Below the pieces are notes generated by a model that had not been told where the DNA came from, did not search any database, and worked only from the letters and a program-made list of their open reading frames with translations. Positions 24,428-33,564 of a DNA stretch of 64,000 nucleotides are shown one piece after another. The position numbers and the translations under genes were made by a program. Positions within the stretch are counted from its first letter, which is position 1; each line of letters opens with the position of its first letter. Source of the DNA: Frigoribacterium sp. JB110 (lineage in GTDB: Bacteria; Actinomycetota; Actinomycetes; Actinomycetales; Microbacteriaceae). The DNA lies in assembly GCF_900163665.1 (NCBI RefSeq), contig NZ_FUIA01000016.1:339321-403320 (forward strand), given 5' to 3'.

Positions 24428-27312
24428 GGAACACGTCCGTGAGTGAGAAGCGATCCTGGAAGAAGACGGCAGGTGCCGTCGTCGTGTTCACGGCGCTGGC
24501 GCTCGTGCCGCTGATCTACTCGAGCATTCTGACGAACTCGAACATCGACCCGACCGGCCATCTCGACACGGTGCCGGCCGCCGTGGTGAACGAGGACGAG
24601 GGAGCGACCGATCCCGACGGGAAGCAGGTCGAGGTCGGCGACGAGCTCGCCGACACACTGCTCGAGAGCACCGAGAGCAACAACTTCGACTGGATCGAGA
24701 TGTCGGCAGACGAGGCGAGTGAGGCGCTCGACGACGGCGGCGTGTACGCCGCGCTCACGATTCCGTCGGATTTCTCCGAGAAGGTCGTCTCCGTCGGCGA
24801 GGACGACGCGGCGGAGGCCTCCAGCGCGAAGCTCGATGTGCGCACGAACGACGGCCTGAACATGATCTCGGGCAACATCGCGTCGTCGATCGGCACGGCG
24901 GTCACCGACTCGCTGCGCGGCGAGGTCAGCAGCGAGTACCTCGAGAAGATCTATCTCGGCTTCACAGACGTGCACAGCAGCCTGGTCGACGCCGCCCACG
25001 GTGCGACGCAGGTGGCCGAGGGCGCGAGCGACGCGGAAGACGGCTCAGGCGAGCTCGTCGTCGGGATCCGGCAGCTGCACGACGGCACGCTGCGGCTCGA
25101 GAACGGCGCGTGGCGGCTTGTGACGGGCGCGGATCAGGCTGCAGCAGGGGTGTCGCAGCTGGCCAACGGTCTCGGTGAGCTGCGGTCGAAGACGGCATCG
25201 CTCCCGGATCTGACGGCGAAGCTGAATGACGGCGCTCAGCAGGTGGCGGATGGCACGGCGCAGCTGAGCGATCAGGCGGACCGGGTCGTCGCTCAGGTGC
25301 AGCCCGTGATCGATGCGGTCAGCGACCTCGCCGACCGGCTCTCGGACATCAGGGACGGGATCGACGAGACGGCAGGCGCCGCCGAGCAGGTATCGCATAC
25401 GGCGGGTCAGGCGCTGTCGGACGCGCAGAGCGTGCGCGATGAGGCGACGGACGCCGCGGCGCAGTCCGGCGACGTCAGCGCCGGCGCCGAGGGGGTGCGC
25501 GACGGTCTGCGGGGGCTGATCGACGGGTACGCGACGATGAGCGACACCGAGCGAATGGCGGCGCTCGAGCAGCTGACGGGTGACGCGGATGGTGTGGTCG
25601 TTTCTGCGTCACAGGCAGCGGAAGCCTCATCCGGAGCCTCCGACGATGCGGGGCGGCTGGTCGGCGGCGGCAGCGACGGTCTCACGCGGCTGGTGAGCAG
25701 CGCAGAAGGCTTCGCATCGGGAGCGCAGGATGTGAAGTCGACAGTCGATGAGATCGGCGATGATATCGATCAGGTGCTCGCCGATGCTCAGCAGAAGCTG
25801 GAGCAGGCGCGACAGGCGGTCGACGGCGTGCATCAGCTGCGTGACGGCTCGGCTCAGGTGGCCGACGGCACCAGCCAGCTGGCCGCGCAGACCCCGCAGC
25901 TGACCGACGGGATCGCGACGGCGGCGGACGGAGCAGGCGAACTGTCGAGCGGAACCTCTCAGCTGGCCAGTGGGCTGCACGATCTCGCCGACGGGGCGAG
26001 CTCGGCGGCAACCGGATCCGAGTCGGCGGCGGAGGGAGCCGACACGCTCAACGACGGCCTCGGCGAGCTCGCCGACGGCAGCGGCGATCTGCGCGACGGT
26101 CTCGAGGACGGCGCAGAGGAGGTGCCGAGCTACACCGAGGGCGAGGCGAAGCACCTCGGCGGCGTGGCCGCTTCACAGGTGACCCTCGACTCCGAGCGGC
26201 TCAACGAGGTGGCCGGCTACGGTGCGGGTCTCGCACCGTACTTCCTGTCGTTGGCGCTGTGGGTCGGCGGCATGTCGTTCTACATGATGGCCCCGGCGAT
26301 GAATGTCGGCGCGCTCACGCGGCGTCGCCCCGCCGCGCTGCTGACGCTGCGCAGCCTGCTGCCCGGCGCGATCATGGGCGTGATCCAGGCGACGATAGCT
26401 GTTGCCTCGCTGCACTTCTGGGTCGGAGTCGAGGCGGCGAACCTGCCGGGACTGTTCGCGCTCGCCGCATTCGCCAGCATCACGTTCCTCGCGATCAACC
26501 AGGCCCTGGTCGCCATGTTCGGATCGCCAGGTCGCTTCGTGGCGCTGGTGATGGTCGTGCTGCAACTGGCCTCCGCCGGCGGTACCTATCCGGTCGAGAC
26601 AGCGCCGGCGTTCTACCAGTGGATCCACAACGCGCTGCCGATAACACACACCGTCGAGGCGTTCCGCGCGCTCATCGCAGGCGGCGGCATCGGCATCGGC
26701 CTGGCGATCGGTGTGCTGGCGATCTGGTTGGCCGGCGCGCTGGCGCTGAGCTTCGCGGCGTCGATCGTGGCGCTGCGGAAGGAGCGCCGGGGCGCCGTTG
26801 ACGAGGCGTTGGGTGAGCAGGTCCCGGATGTCGCTGCGACGCCAGCTGTGCTGGCCGCGACCGCGGTCGGTTCGGGGAACGCTGATGCGTCCGATGCACC
26901 CACGCAGGCCTTCGCACCTGTCGCTGCTGCCGCGGTCCTGGACCAGCCGGATGCGACGCAGCTGCCGGTGGACCGACCGGCGCCCGCAGACGACGATGCC
27001 CAGATCACGGGTCAGGAGGGCATCGAACCGGCGGACGCTCTGGAAGCCGACGCCGAAGCGGATGTCGACGCCGGTGCTGCGGCGGAGCCGAGCGCTGACT
27101 CGGAGAACACGCAGCCCACCGCATCGGCGGAGGAACGCTCTGCATCGGCAAGGTCGGCGACGCAGGGTCGTGCCGAATCACCGGATGAGCCGAGCGCTGC
27201 CTCCGACGAGGCGCCGGGTGCAGATTCGACCGGCGTCGAGCAGTGCGACGACGATCCAGCACCGGAGCCGGAAACGGAGTCTGCCGAATCGGAAGACGAA
27301 GAAAGAAGCTGA
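24424..27312 (+). CDS. YhgE/Pip family membrane protein
   Basis: A 962-residue protein. One N-terminal membrane helix (VVVFTALALVPLIYSSIL) leads to the Pip domain (HLDTVPAAVVNEDEGAT...), then a long extracellular coiled-coil region with repeated LxDGxxQLADGxxQL-type heptads (about residues 190-580), then five C-terminal helices of the ABC-2 permease type (about 600-790). The cytoplasmic tail (about 790-962) is acidic, Ala/Glu/Asp-rich and disordered. Relatives serve as phage receptors or export substrates of type VII-like systems, and an efflux or envelope role is usual. GTG 24424 overlaps the TetR stop; a GTG at 24439 is an alternative. Confidence 0.88.
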   Translation: MRNTSVSEKRSWKKTAGAVVVFTALALVPLIYSSILTNSNIDPTGHLDTVPAAVVNEDEGATDPDGKQVEVGDELADTLLESTESNNFDWIEMSADEASEALDDGGVYAALTIPSDFSEKVVSVGEDDAAEASSAKLDVRTNDGLNMISGNIASSIGTAVTDSLRGEVSSEYLEKIYLGFTDVHSSLVDAAHGATQVAEGASDAEDGSGELVVGIRQLHDGTLRLENGAWRLVTGADQAAAGVSQLANGLGELRSKTASLPDLTAKLNDGAQQVADGTAQLSDQADRVVAQVQPVIDAVSDLADRLSDIRDGIDETAGAAEQVSHTAGQALSDAQSVRDEATDAAAQSGDVSAGAEGVRDGLRGLIDGYATMSDTERMAALEQLTGDADGVVVSASQAAEASSGASDDAGRLVGGGSDGLTRLVSSAEGFASGAQDVKSTVDEIGDDIDQVLADAQQKLEQARQAVDGVHQLRDGSAQVADGTSQLAAQTPQLTDGIATAADGAGELSSGTSQLASGLHDLADGASSAATGSESAAEGADTLNDGLGELADGSGDLRDGLEDGAEEVPSYTEGEAKHLGGVAASQVTLDSERLNEVAGYGAGLAPYFLSLALWVGGMSFYMMAPAMNVGALTRRRPAALLTLRSLLPGAIMGVIQATIAVASLHFWVGVEAANLPGLFALAAFASITFLAINQALVAMFGSPGRFVALVMVVLQLASAGGTYPVETAPAFYQWIHNALPITHTVEAFRALIAGGGIGIGLAIGVLAIWLAGALALSFAASIVALRKERRGAVDEALGEQVPDVAATPAVLAATAVGSGNADASDAPTQAFAPVAAAAVLDQPDATQLPVDRPAPADDDAQITGQEGIEPADALEADAEADVDAGAAAEPSADSENTQPTASAEERSASARSATQGRAESPDEPSAASDEAPGADSTGVEQCDDDPAPEPETESAESEDEERS

Positions 27313-27460
27313 TGTTCGCTCGGTCGACGGCCAGGGCGATGGGGATACCACCCGCACCGCCGACCGGCGGGTCGGACTTGCGCATCACGTTCCGGCGCTC
27401 TCCGGCAGGAAAGGCGCCGGGATGCTTCGTCGTACGCGGCTCGCACCATAGCCTGGCCGT

Positions 27461-27736
27461 ATGGGCGACACCGACATCCTGATCCGCATCGGTCACGAAG
27501 AGATCGTGCTGCGCCGCCGATACGAGGTGCTGAGCATCGTCAACGACATCCTCATCGCGGTGTGGTTCATCGTAGGGAGCATCCTGTTCTTCTCCTCGGA
27601 GACCTCGACGGTGGGAACATGGCTGTTCCTGGTCGGCAGCGTCCAGTTGCTGTGCCGACCCGCGATCAGGCTGGTGCGCCATGTCCACGTGCGTCGAGTG
27701 GGCTCGTCGTCGACGGAATCCAGCGACGACTTCTGA
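27461..27736 (+). CDS. YrhK-like small membrane protein
   Basis: A 91-residue protein with RIGHEEIVLRRRYEVLSIVNDILIAVWFIVGSILFFSSETSTVGTWLFLVGSVQLLCRPAIRLVRHVHVRR, which matches the YrhK domain: a basic lead, two membrane helices and a basic end. The C-terminus is short and Ser-rich. Function is unknown. It lies between the YhgE/Pip gene and a nitroreductase-like gene. Confidence 0.75.
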   Translation: MGDTDILIRIGHEEIVLRRRYEVLSIVNDILIAVWFIVGSILFFSSETSTVGTWLFLVGSVQLLCRPAIRLVRHVHVRRVGSSSTESSDDF

Positions 27737-27815
27737 CGGGACGGACTGCAGCCTCCGGCGCTCTCGCTGCCTGGGGCGGATGTCAGGCGCGGCAGTGTTC
27801 AGTATGCTCAGGCAG

Positions 27816-28418
27816 ATGCGTGCTGACGATCTGAACGTGCTGCTGGCCGCGCGGCAGTCGACGAAGTCGTTTGCCGGGACCTCGTTGCGCGCGGGGGAGC
27901 TTCATGGGCTGCTCAGCGCTGTTTTCGGTGTCGCTCCGGATGGCCGTCGTTCGTATGGATCGGCGCACGCACGGTACCCGGTGACGGCGACGGTTGTCGT
28001 CGGGGACGTTCGCGGACTGGCCGCCGGGAGCTATCGCATCACCGGCAGCGGAGGTCTCCGGGCATTGGAGCACGGGGATCATCGCGAGCTGATTGCACAG
28101 TCGACGATCGACGCGGCGTGGGCCGTCGCGTGCCCGGTGCTTCTCGTGCTCAGTGCGAACGTCGGTGCGGAGCGTGCCGAGTTCACGTCGCAGGCAGAAG
28201 GGCGCGGCGAGCGTTTCATCGCGATGGAGATCGGGCTGATCGCACAGACGGTGCATCTCGTCGCTGCCGGGCTCGATCTCGGAACGGCGTTGATCGCCGG
28301 GGTGCACGATGAGGCGGTGCGGCGTCTGCCGGAGAGCATCGTTCCGCCCGGCGACGAACTGCTGGCGGTCATGCCTCTCGGTCGAGCAACGCGTGATGGC
28401 ACGGCTGCGTCTGGCTGA
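27816..28418 (+). CDS. Nitroreductase family (SagB-like) FMN oxidoreductase
   Basis: Using ATG 27816, 200 residues. The start MRADDLNVLLAARQSTKSFAG carries the R-x-S-x-R/K FMN-binding pattern. YPVTATVVVGDV, AEFTSQAEGRGERFIAMEIGLIAQTVHLVAAGLDLGTALIAG and the C-terminal LLAVMPLG are typical of the nitroreductase fold. It resembles SagB-type dehydrogenases, but no azole-peptide partner genes are adjacent. An ATG at 27804 is an alternative start. Confidence 0.75.
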   Translation: MRADDLNVLLAARQSTKSFAGTSLRAGELHGLLSAVFGVAPDGRRSYGSAHARYPVTATVVVGDVRGLAAGSYRITGSGGLRALEHGDHRELIAQSTIDAAWAVACPVLLVLSANVGAERAEFTSQAEGRGERFIAMEIGLIAQTVHLVAAGLDLGTALIAGVHDEAVRRLPESIVPPGDELLAVMPLGRATRDGTAASG

Positions 28419-28487
28419 CGCTGAGCTACCTGTCACCCATCGTCTTGCGCGGGCCGGAAGCCGGAAACTCCAGTCCAGCAGGGTGCC

Positions 28488-28976
28488 CTACCGGTAGTTC
28501 GTGAACTGCAGGTCGACGTCGAGGTCCTTCGACTTGAGCAGCTGGATGACCTCCTGAAGGTCATCGCGCTTCTTGCTCGACACGCGCACCTCGTCGCCCT
28601 GGATCTGCGCCTTCACGCCCTTCGGGCCCTCGTCGCGGATGATCTTCGTGATCTTCTTGCCGTGCTCCTGGTCGATGCCGTCCTTCAGCGACGACACGAT
28701 CCGGTACTCCTTGCCGCTGGCCTGCGGCTCGCCGGACTCCAGGCTCTTCAGCGAGATGCCGCGCTTGATGAGCTTCGACTGGAAGACATCGAGTGCAGCC
28801 GACGCGCGGTCCTCGCTGTTCGCCTTGATCAGGATCTGCTCGCCGCTCCACGCGATCGAGGTCTCGGTGCCCCGGAAGTCGTAGCGCTGTTCCACTTCCT
28901 TGCGCGCCTGGTTGAGCGCGTTGTCGGCCTCCTGCTGATCCACCTTCGAAACGATGTCGAACGAACTGTCTGCCAT
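28488..28976 (-). CDS. yajQ: YajQ family cyclic-di-GMP/nucleotide-binding protein
   Basis: A 162-residue protein that matches YajQ over its full length: [34 protein letters not shown] at the N-terminus and [50 protein letters not shown] in the second domain. Members bind cyclic di-GMP or other ligands and act as small effector proteins. The preceding GGAGGTG sequence on this strand is a strong ribosome-binding site. Confidence 0.93.
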   Translation of the reverse strand: MADSSFDIVSKVDQQEADNALNQARKEVEQRYDFRGTETSIAWSGEQILIKANSEDRASAALDVFQSKLIKRGISLKSLESGEPQASGKEYRIVSSLKDGIDQEHGKKITKIIRDEGPKGVKAQIQGDEVRVSSKKRDDLQEVIQLLKSKDLDVDLQFTNYR

Positions 28977-29122
28977 AGGTCGGCACCTCCGTGTCGGGGC
29001 TTGCGCCCATCCGGCTTTGTGGCCATCAGCCTACCGAGTGCCCGTAGCATCGGCCCACTGCCCGCCGTGAGGTTCCTACAATGGCCGATGTCCGGATGAT
29101 CCGAATCGGATGGGGAGTGCGC

Positions 29123-29611
29123 ATGCGGCCGATGACCGAGAACGAGCTGTTCGACTCGTTCGTGAACGCTACGGACGATGAGCTGCGGGTGGCCGCAGCG
29201 CCGCACGACTTCCCGCTCGTCGAGTGGGACCACACCGACTTCCTGGCCTGGCCGGATCCGCACGCTCGGGGGCGCGGGTACATCGCGGCCGAGGTCGACG
29301 GCGCCGTGGCTGCGATCGTGCTCCGCCGCGCGCAGGGCGGCTCCGGCGTGCACCCGTCGTTCTGCAACCTGTGCCGCACGATGCAGCCGGGCAATCAGGT
29401 CGCGCTGTTCACGGCAAGAAAAGCAGGGGATGAAGGCCGTCATGGCAACAGCGTCGGCACCTACATCTGCTCCGACATGTCGTGCCACGAGAATGTCCGC
29501 CTCGCGATGCCGCTCGCCCCGAACGAATACCGTGCGAGCGTCGACATGAAGATCGACAACACCGCACGCCGCGTCCGGAACTTCGTCGCGCAGATCGTTC
29601 GGAACGAATGA
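29123..29611 (+). CDS. FBP/FusB-type zinc-finger protein (EF-G-binding treble clef)
   Basis: Using ATG 29123 (GGGGAG site upstream), 162 residues. The N-terminus MRPMTENELFDSFVNATDDELR and the zinc finger FCNLCRTMQPG...TYICSDMSCHENVR (two CxxC/CxxxC pairs) match the treble-clef C-terminal domain of EF-G-binding proteins. Firmicute FusB proteins of this fold release EF-G from fusidic-acid-stalled ribosomes. Actinobacterial members are widespread and mostly uncharacterised, so a ribosome-recycling role is inferred. Confidence 0.8.
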   Translation: MRPMTENELFDSFVNATDDELRVAAAPHDFPLVEWDHTDFLAWPDPHARGRGYIAAEVDGAVAAIVLRRAQGGSGVHPSFCNLCRTMQPGNQVALFTARKAGDEGRHGNSVGTYICSDMSCHENVRLAMPLAPNEYRASVDMKIDNTARRVRNFVAQIVRNE

Positions 29612-29789
29612 TCACAGTTCCGACATCCGGGTCCTGCGGCGTGGGCGCATCCGGATGTCGCTGAGTGTCCGGCGCAGGCGGCGCGCGCGACTCGCCATCT
29701 GGCCAGTCGATTTTTGGTGCGGACCGGGCGTGGGTAATATGGTTGATCGCGCCTCCGATCGGCTGAACAAGTCGGTTGGGTGCGCACTC

Positions 29790-29871
29790 GGCGGGTTACC
29801 CGAGCGGCCAAAGGGGGCTGACTGTAAATCAGCTGGCACTGCCTACGGGGGTTCGAATCCCTCACCCGCCA
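29790..29871 (+). tRNA. tRNA-Tyr (anticodon GTA)
   Basis: An 82-base type II tRNA with acceptor GGCGGGT/ACCCGCC, anticodon loop CTGTAAA (GTA) and a long variable arm expected of tRNA-Tyr. The T-loop GGTTCGAATCC is intact. CCA is not fully encoded. Confidence 0.95.
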
Positions 29872-29881
29872 CCCCGAGTAG

Positions 29882-29921
29882 AAGCCCCGCCTCCCCAAAG
29901 AAACACAGGGAGGCGGGGCTT
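29882..29921 (+). terminator. Rho-independent terminator after tRNA-Tyr
   Basis: Perfect 13-base arms AAGCCCCGCCTCC and GGAGGCGGGGCTT with a 14-base loop, followed by TTCC, begin 11 bases after the tRNA. The clearest canonical terminator in the window. Confidence 0.9.
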
Positions 29922-30080
29922 TTCCATTCTGTCGATCGCCTCTGGGGCACACTTTGGGGGTGTAGGCCACGAAGCGTGGGTGGGGCGAGCGCGTCTGTTC
30001 TCCACAAGGGTGCGGCGATGCGTCTCCACAGGGCACCGCTCCCCATTCCGGATGTCATGGGCGCGTGACAGGATCGACGC

Positions 30081-31061
30081 ATGAGCCAAGCTGAGCTGAC
30101 GTCACCGAAGCAGAGCATGTCGAAGCTCGTCCGCGGGGCGATCTACATCGCCATCGGGGCGCTCGTGCTCGCCGCGGTGGTGTGCGTCGTCTGGGTGTTC
30201 ATCCCCGATCAGGGCGACCTCATCGGCCGTGCGTTCCTCACCGTGCTCCTGCTCTCCGGCTTCTCGGGGGCCGTGCTGCTCGACGCGAACCTTGCGAACA
30301 GGCGTGCGGACTGGCTCGTGCTCGCAAGCACAGCGTCGTGGGTCGTCGTGCTGCTCGTCGGCGCGTTCAAGATCTGGGCGCCGCGCGGCGAGGAGGAGAC
30401 CTTCGCCTGGGAGGCCGTGCGCCTGTGGGAGCTGCTGCTCGTCATCGGTCTGGTCCAGCTGGCACTGCTGCATCAGCGGCTCCACTGGCGTTCGCATGCG
30501 CGCTACGTCACCGGGCTCACGCGCACGATCGCGATCGTGACGACCGTGTTCCTGATAGCGCTCGTCGGCATGCTCACCTTCTACTTCGCCGTTCCGCACC
30601 TGATCCACTTCAGCGATTGGTACTGGCGCGTCACGGTTGCGCTCGCCATCCTTGCGAGCGTCGGCACACTGCTCGTGCCCCTGCTGAACGCTCTGTTCGC
30701 TCCGCGACCGGTTCGACCGATGGTGCCGAGCTTTCCGGCATCCGGCGCACCTGGGGCGCCGAGCGGGCAGCCTGCGGCGGCGGGCGGCCGTCAGCCATGG
30801 CCGGTGTTCCCCGACGGTCGCACGCCATTGCCGTACCTGCCGAACGGGCAGCCCGACTTCGCGGCAGCGCAGACGGGCGTGCCGTCGCCCGGTGCGCAGT
30901 TCTGGGGTGCGTCTCCGCAGCCCGCCCCCGCGCAGCCAGCTCCGGTTCCGCAGCAGCCGCAGTCGCACCAGGGCGGCGCCGCGCAGACACCGGGGCCGAT
31001 TCCTCCGCAGCCTGCTCCGCCGACGCCGTCGCCCGGTGTTGCGCCACCCGAGCACCGGTAG
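30081..31061 (+). CDS. Hypothetical six-helix membrane protein with Pro-rich tail
   Basis: A 326-residue protein that I do not recognise. The first 215 residues have six predicted membrane helices, spaced regularly (starting near 20, 48, 75, 114, 150 and 182). The rest is a cytoplasmic or external tail of about 110 residues, rich in Pro, Ala, Gln and Gly (PAPAQPAPVPQQPQ-like), with GGRQPWPVFPDGRTPLPYLPNGQPDF in the middle. Such tails often recruit partners. It is 10 bases upstream of the inositol-phosphatase gene, so they probably share a transcript. Confidence 0.7.
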   Translation: MSQAELTSPKQSMSKLVRGAIYIAIGALVLAAVVCVVWVFIPDQGDLIGRAFLTVLLLSGFSGAVLLDANLANRRADWLVLASTASWVVVLLVGAFKIWAPRGEEETFAWEAVRLWELLLVIGLVQLALLHQRLHWRSHARYVTGLTRTIAIVTTVFLIALVGMLTFYFAVPHLIHFSDWYWRVTVALAILASVGTLLVPLLNALFAPRPVRPMVPSFPASGAPGAPSGQPAAAGGRQPWPVFPDGRTPLPYLPNGQPDFAAAQTGVPSPGAQFWGASPQPAPAQPAPVPQQPQSHQGGAAQTPGPIPPQPAPPTPSPGVAPPEHR

Positions 31062-31071
31062 CGTAGGGAGC

Positions 31072-31860
31072 ATGGCGCACCTTTCAGACCTGCAGCAGTT
31101 GGCACGCGAGATCGCGATCGAAGCGGGTGACCTGGCACAGCGGCGGCGTTTCGAAGGCGTGTCGATCGCCGCGAGCAAGTCGACGCTCGCAGACATCGTG
31201 ACCGAGGCTGACCGCGAGGTCGAAGCACTGGTGAAGCAGCGCATCGCGGCGGTGCGGCCTGACGACGGATTCCTCGGTGAGGAGTCAGGGGAGGCCAGCG
31301 GGGGCAGCGGCGTGACCTGGGTCGTCGACCCGATCGACGGCACCGTGAACTATGCGTTCGGGATGCCGACCTACGCCGTGAGCATCGCCGTCGTCGAGGG
31401 GAACGACCCGCGGACCTGGCGCCCCCTGGTCGGAGTCGTGTATGCGCCAGCCCTGGGTGAGCTGTTCTCCGCCGCCGCAGGGCAGGGCGCATGGCTGGGG
31501 GAGGAGCGGCTCACCGTCACGGACGACGTGACGGCCGGAGCGCTGATCTCGACGGGGTTCGGCTACGACCCCGCATCGCACGCCGATCAGCTCGCCGTCG
31601 TGCAGCGAGTGATGCCGCTCGCACGCGACCTGCGCAGACTCGGCGCCGCATCCCTCGATCTCGCCTACGTCGCCGCAGGGCGCATGGACGCCTACTACGA
31701 GCGCGGCCTCAACCCGTGGGACTATGCGGCTGGCGCGCTTCTCGTGACTGAAGCGGGCGGCGAGTTGGGGTGGCACGCTCCGGATGAACAGGGCAGAGCA
31801 ATGCTCGTCAGCGGCAGTCCCGCGATCTTCGACCGCCTCTACAAGACCGTCGCGCCGTAG
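31072..31860 (+). CDS. Inositol monophosphatase family protein
   Basis: Using ATG 31072, 262 residues. Mg-dependent phosphatase of the IMPase/FBPase superfamily. The metal ligands are in GEESG (about residues 68-72) and the signature WVVDPIDGTVNYAFGMPTYAVSIAVV, plus the C-terminal block NPWDYAAGALLVTEAGGELG. SLDLAYVAAGRMDAYYERGL is the typical substrate-side segment. Substrates could be inositol-1-phosphate, histidinol phosphate or another sugar phosphate. Upstream in-frame sequence lies within the previous gene's Pro-rich tail. Confidence 0.88.
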   Translation: MAHLSDLQQLAREIAIEAGDLAQRRRFEGVSIAASKSTLADIVTEADREVEALVKQRIAAVRPDDGFLGEESGEASGGSGVTWVVDPIDGTVNYAFGMPTYAVSIAVVEGNDPRTWRPLVGVVYAPALGELFSAAAGQGAWLGEERLTVTDDVTAGALISTGFGYDPASHADQLAVVQRVMPLARDLRRLGAASLDLAYVAAGRMDAYYERGLNPWDYAAGALLVTEAGGELGWHAPDEQGRAMLVSGSPAIFDRLYKTVAP

Positions 31861-32010
31861 TTCGCTCCGCAGGCGAGGCTTCACCGAAGTAGGGATCACG
31901 GTGCATCTGGACCGCGGGTGTCCGGGGCGCGATGGAGAAGCGATCTGTGGACAACTGTCGGAATATTCATCCACACCCCGTGTCGGAAGTGGCAATTCCC
32001 AGACGGACCC

Positions 32011-32035
32011 GTTACCCTAGTTACCAGTTCGTTAC
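32011..32035 (+). promoter_or_regulatory. Three GTTAC repeats upstream of M23 peptidase gene (MtrA-like site)
   Basis: GTTAC occurs at 32011, 32020 and 32031, about 9-11 bases apart, some 110 bases before the peptidase start. On the other strand this reads as GTAAC direct repeats, the kind of sequence bound by the actinobacterial response regulator MtrA, which controls cell-wall hydrolase genes. No other feature is visible in the 286-base gap 31861-32146. Confidence 0.45.
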
Positions 32036-32146
32036 CTAGTCCGTGATGGATCGCACGTGATCATCGCAACCCGAGGACGAGGTCGCACCTCCCCCTTCTG
32101 AGCGCGGTACTCCGTCGCGCCTGACCGAAAGACACTGAGTACCCCT

Positions 32147-33322
32147 GTGCCTTCAGAAGCCATGACGCCCGAGCAGCCCACCAGGCGCTCGATCGTCGAC
32201 CCCGATGGTGAGGTCTCGACGGCGGCGAACACACCGCTGACCAGGCGCCAGCTGCGCGAAGCGGCGCGAACCGCTGCGAAAGATGCAGTGGCGGCGGACG
32301 CAGAAGCGACCGAGGTGGAACTCGACTCGGAGCGCGACCCCATCGTTGCGGAGCCGGTCGCCGAGAGCGATGAGGCCACGGTGCAGCAGGACGCCGACGC
32401 GTTCGCGGCTGCGGCGAAGGCACTGAACTTCACGGGCGAGACGTCAGTCATCGCCGATCGTGCGCAGATGCGAGCGGCCAACGGCCAGCGGAGCGTGTCC
32501 GCGGACGCCGTTCGACCGGGCACGCGTTCGCGCCGCATCATGACCACCGCGACAGCGTCCCTCAGCGCCATGGCGGTCGTCGGACTGCTCGCTGTCGGTC
32601 TGACGACTCCGCTCGGTGCGCTGATGGGCGGCGAAGAGAGCGAGCCGACGGCCGCCGCACTGTCGACGCCCGACGCGGAGTCGGAAGAGGACGAGGAGAT
32701 CCAGGCTTTCGTTGCGGCAGAGGGCGCAGAGGCTCCGCAGCTCGACCGCATCGACGACTACGAGGCCGCCAGCTTCGTCGACATGGCGGAGACAGCAGGC
32801 ATCGACACGGCCGGCGCGTTCTTCACGAACGACCCGACGGCCGACATCCAGTGGCCTTTCGCTGCGGGAACGAGCATGAGCTACGGCTACGGCATGCGCT
32901 CCGGTCGCCTGCACGCCGGCATCGACTTCACTCCAGGCAGCGGCGCCCCGATCCAAGCGATCGCGGACGGCACCGTGCGCGTCGCGACGGAATCGGGCGG
33001 CGGTTACGGTGTCACCGTGTCCATCGACCACGTCATCGACGGCGAGGTGATCACGAGCCACTACGCGCACATGCAGTACGGCTCGCTGCGTGTCACCGCA
33101 GGCCAGAAGATCGAAGTCGGCGACGTCGTGGGCCTGACGGGAGACACCGGTCACTCCTTCGGGGCGCACCTGCACTTCGAGCTGCTGCGCGGTGAGGCGA
33201 CGTTCGACCCGATGCCGTGGCTTCAGGAGCACGCAGGGACGCACTTCACGGACAGTGAATCGGACACGGAGGACGACGACCTCGACTTCGCGAGCGAAGA
33301 CTCCGAGAGCGACACGCAATAG
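32147..33322 (+). CDS. M23 family peptidoglycan endopeptidase, membrane-anchored
   Basis: A 391-residue LytM-type metallopeptidase. An N-terminal cytoplasmic region of about 130 residues (charged, Ala-rich, with RRQLREAARTAAKDAV) precedes one membrane helix (ATASLSAMAVVGLLAVGLTTPLGAL). An acidic linker leads to the C-terminal M23 domain. Zinc ligands are visible in GRLHAGIDFTPGSGAPIQAIADG (HxxxD) and in GHSFGAHLHFELL (HxH), with SHYAHMQYGSLRV between. All expected active-site residues are present, so it should be an active hydrolase cutting peptide cross-links during growth or division. GTG 32147 is used; ATG 32162 is an alternative. Confidence 0.9.
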   Translation: MPSEAMTPEQPTRRSIVDPDGEVSTAANTPLTRRQLREAARTAAKDAVAADAEATEVELDSERDPIVAEPVAESDEATVQQDADAFAAAAKALNFTGETSVIADRAQMRAANGQRSVSADAVRPGTRSRRIMTTATASLSAMAVVGLLAVGLTTPLGALMGGEESEPTAAALSTPDAESEEDEEIQAFVAAEGAEAPQLDRIDDYEAASFVDMAETAGIDTAGAFFTNDPTADIQWPFAAGTSMSYGYGMRSGRLHAGIDFTPGSGAPIQAIADGTVRVATESGGGYGVTVSIDHVIDGEVITSHYAHMQYGSLRVTAGQKIEVGDVVGLTGDTGHSFGAHLHFELLRGEATFDPMPWLQEHAGTHFTDSESDTEDDDLDFASEDSESDTQ

Positions 33323-33391
33323 TCCGGCTCGATTAGCGGGATCATCCGGCCGGGTGATAAACTTTTCTGGTTGCGCCGAGAGGCGAAACAC

Positions 33392-33463
<72 letters not shown>

Positions 33464-33487
33464 CGCAGCATCCTGCAGGTGCAACGC

Positions 33488-33564
33488 GGCGGAGTAGCTC
33501 AGTTGGTGAGAGCGCACGACTCATAATCGTGAGGTCGCGGGTTCGAGTCCCGCTTCCGCTACCA
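33488..33564 (+). tRNA. tRNA-Met (anticodon CAT), ICE target
   Basis: A cloverleaf with acceptor GGCGGAG pairing TTCCGCT (two G-U wobbles), anticodon loop CTCATAA (CAT), T-loop GGTTCGAGTCC and an encoded CCA. The initiator mismatch at position 1-72 and the GGG/CCC anticodon stem are absent, so this is the elongator. Its 3' half overlaps the 3' end of the integrase gene on the other strand. Confidence 0.93.
33521..33564. other. Putative left attachment site (attL) in the 3' half of tRNA-Met
   Basis: The boundary between chromosome and ICE lies in or next to the tRNA 3' half, since the integrase gene runs directly into it and ICE genes follow without interruption. I found no second copy of this sequence in the window, so the right end must be further on. 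Confidence 0.5.
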
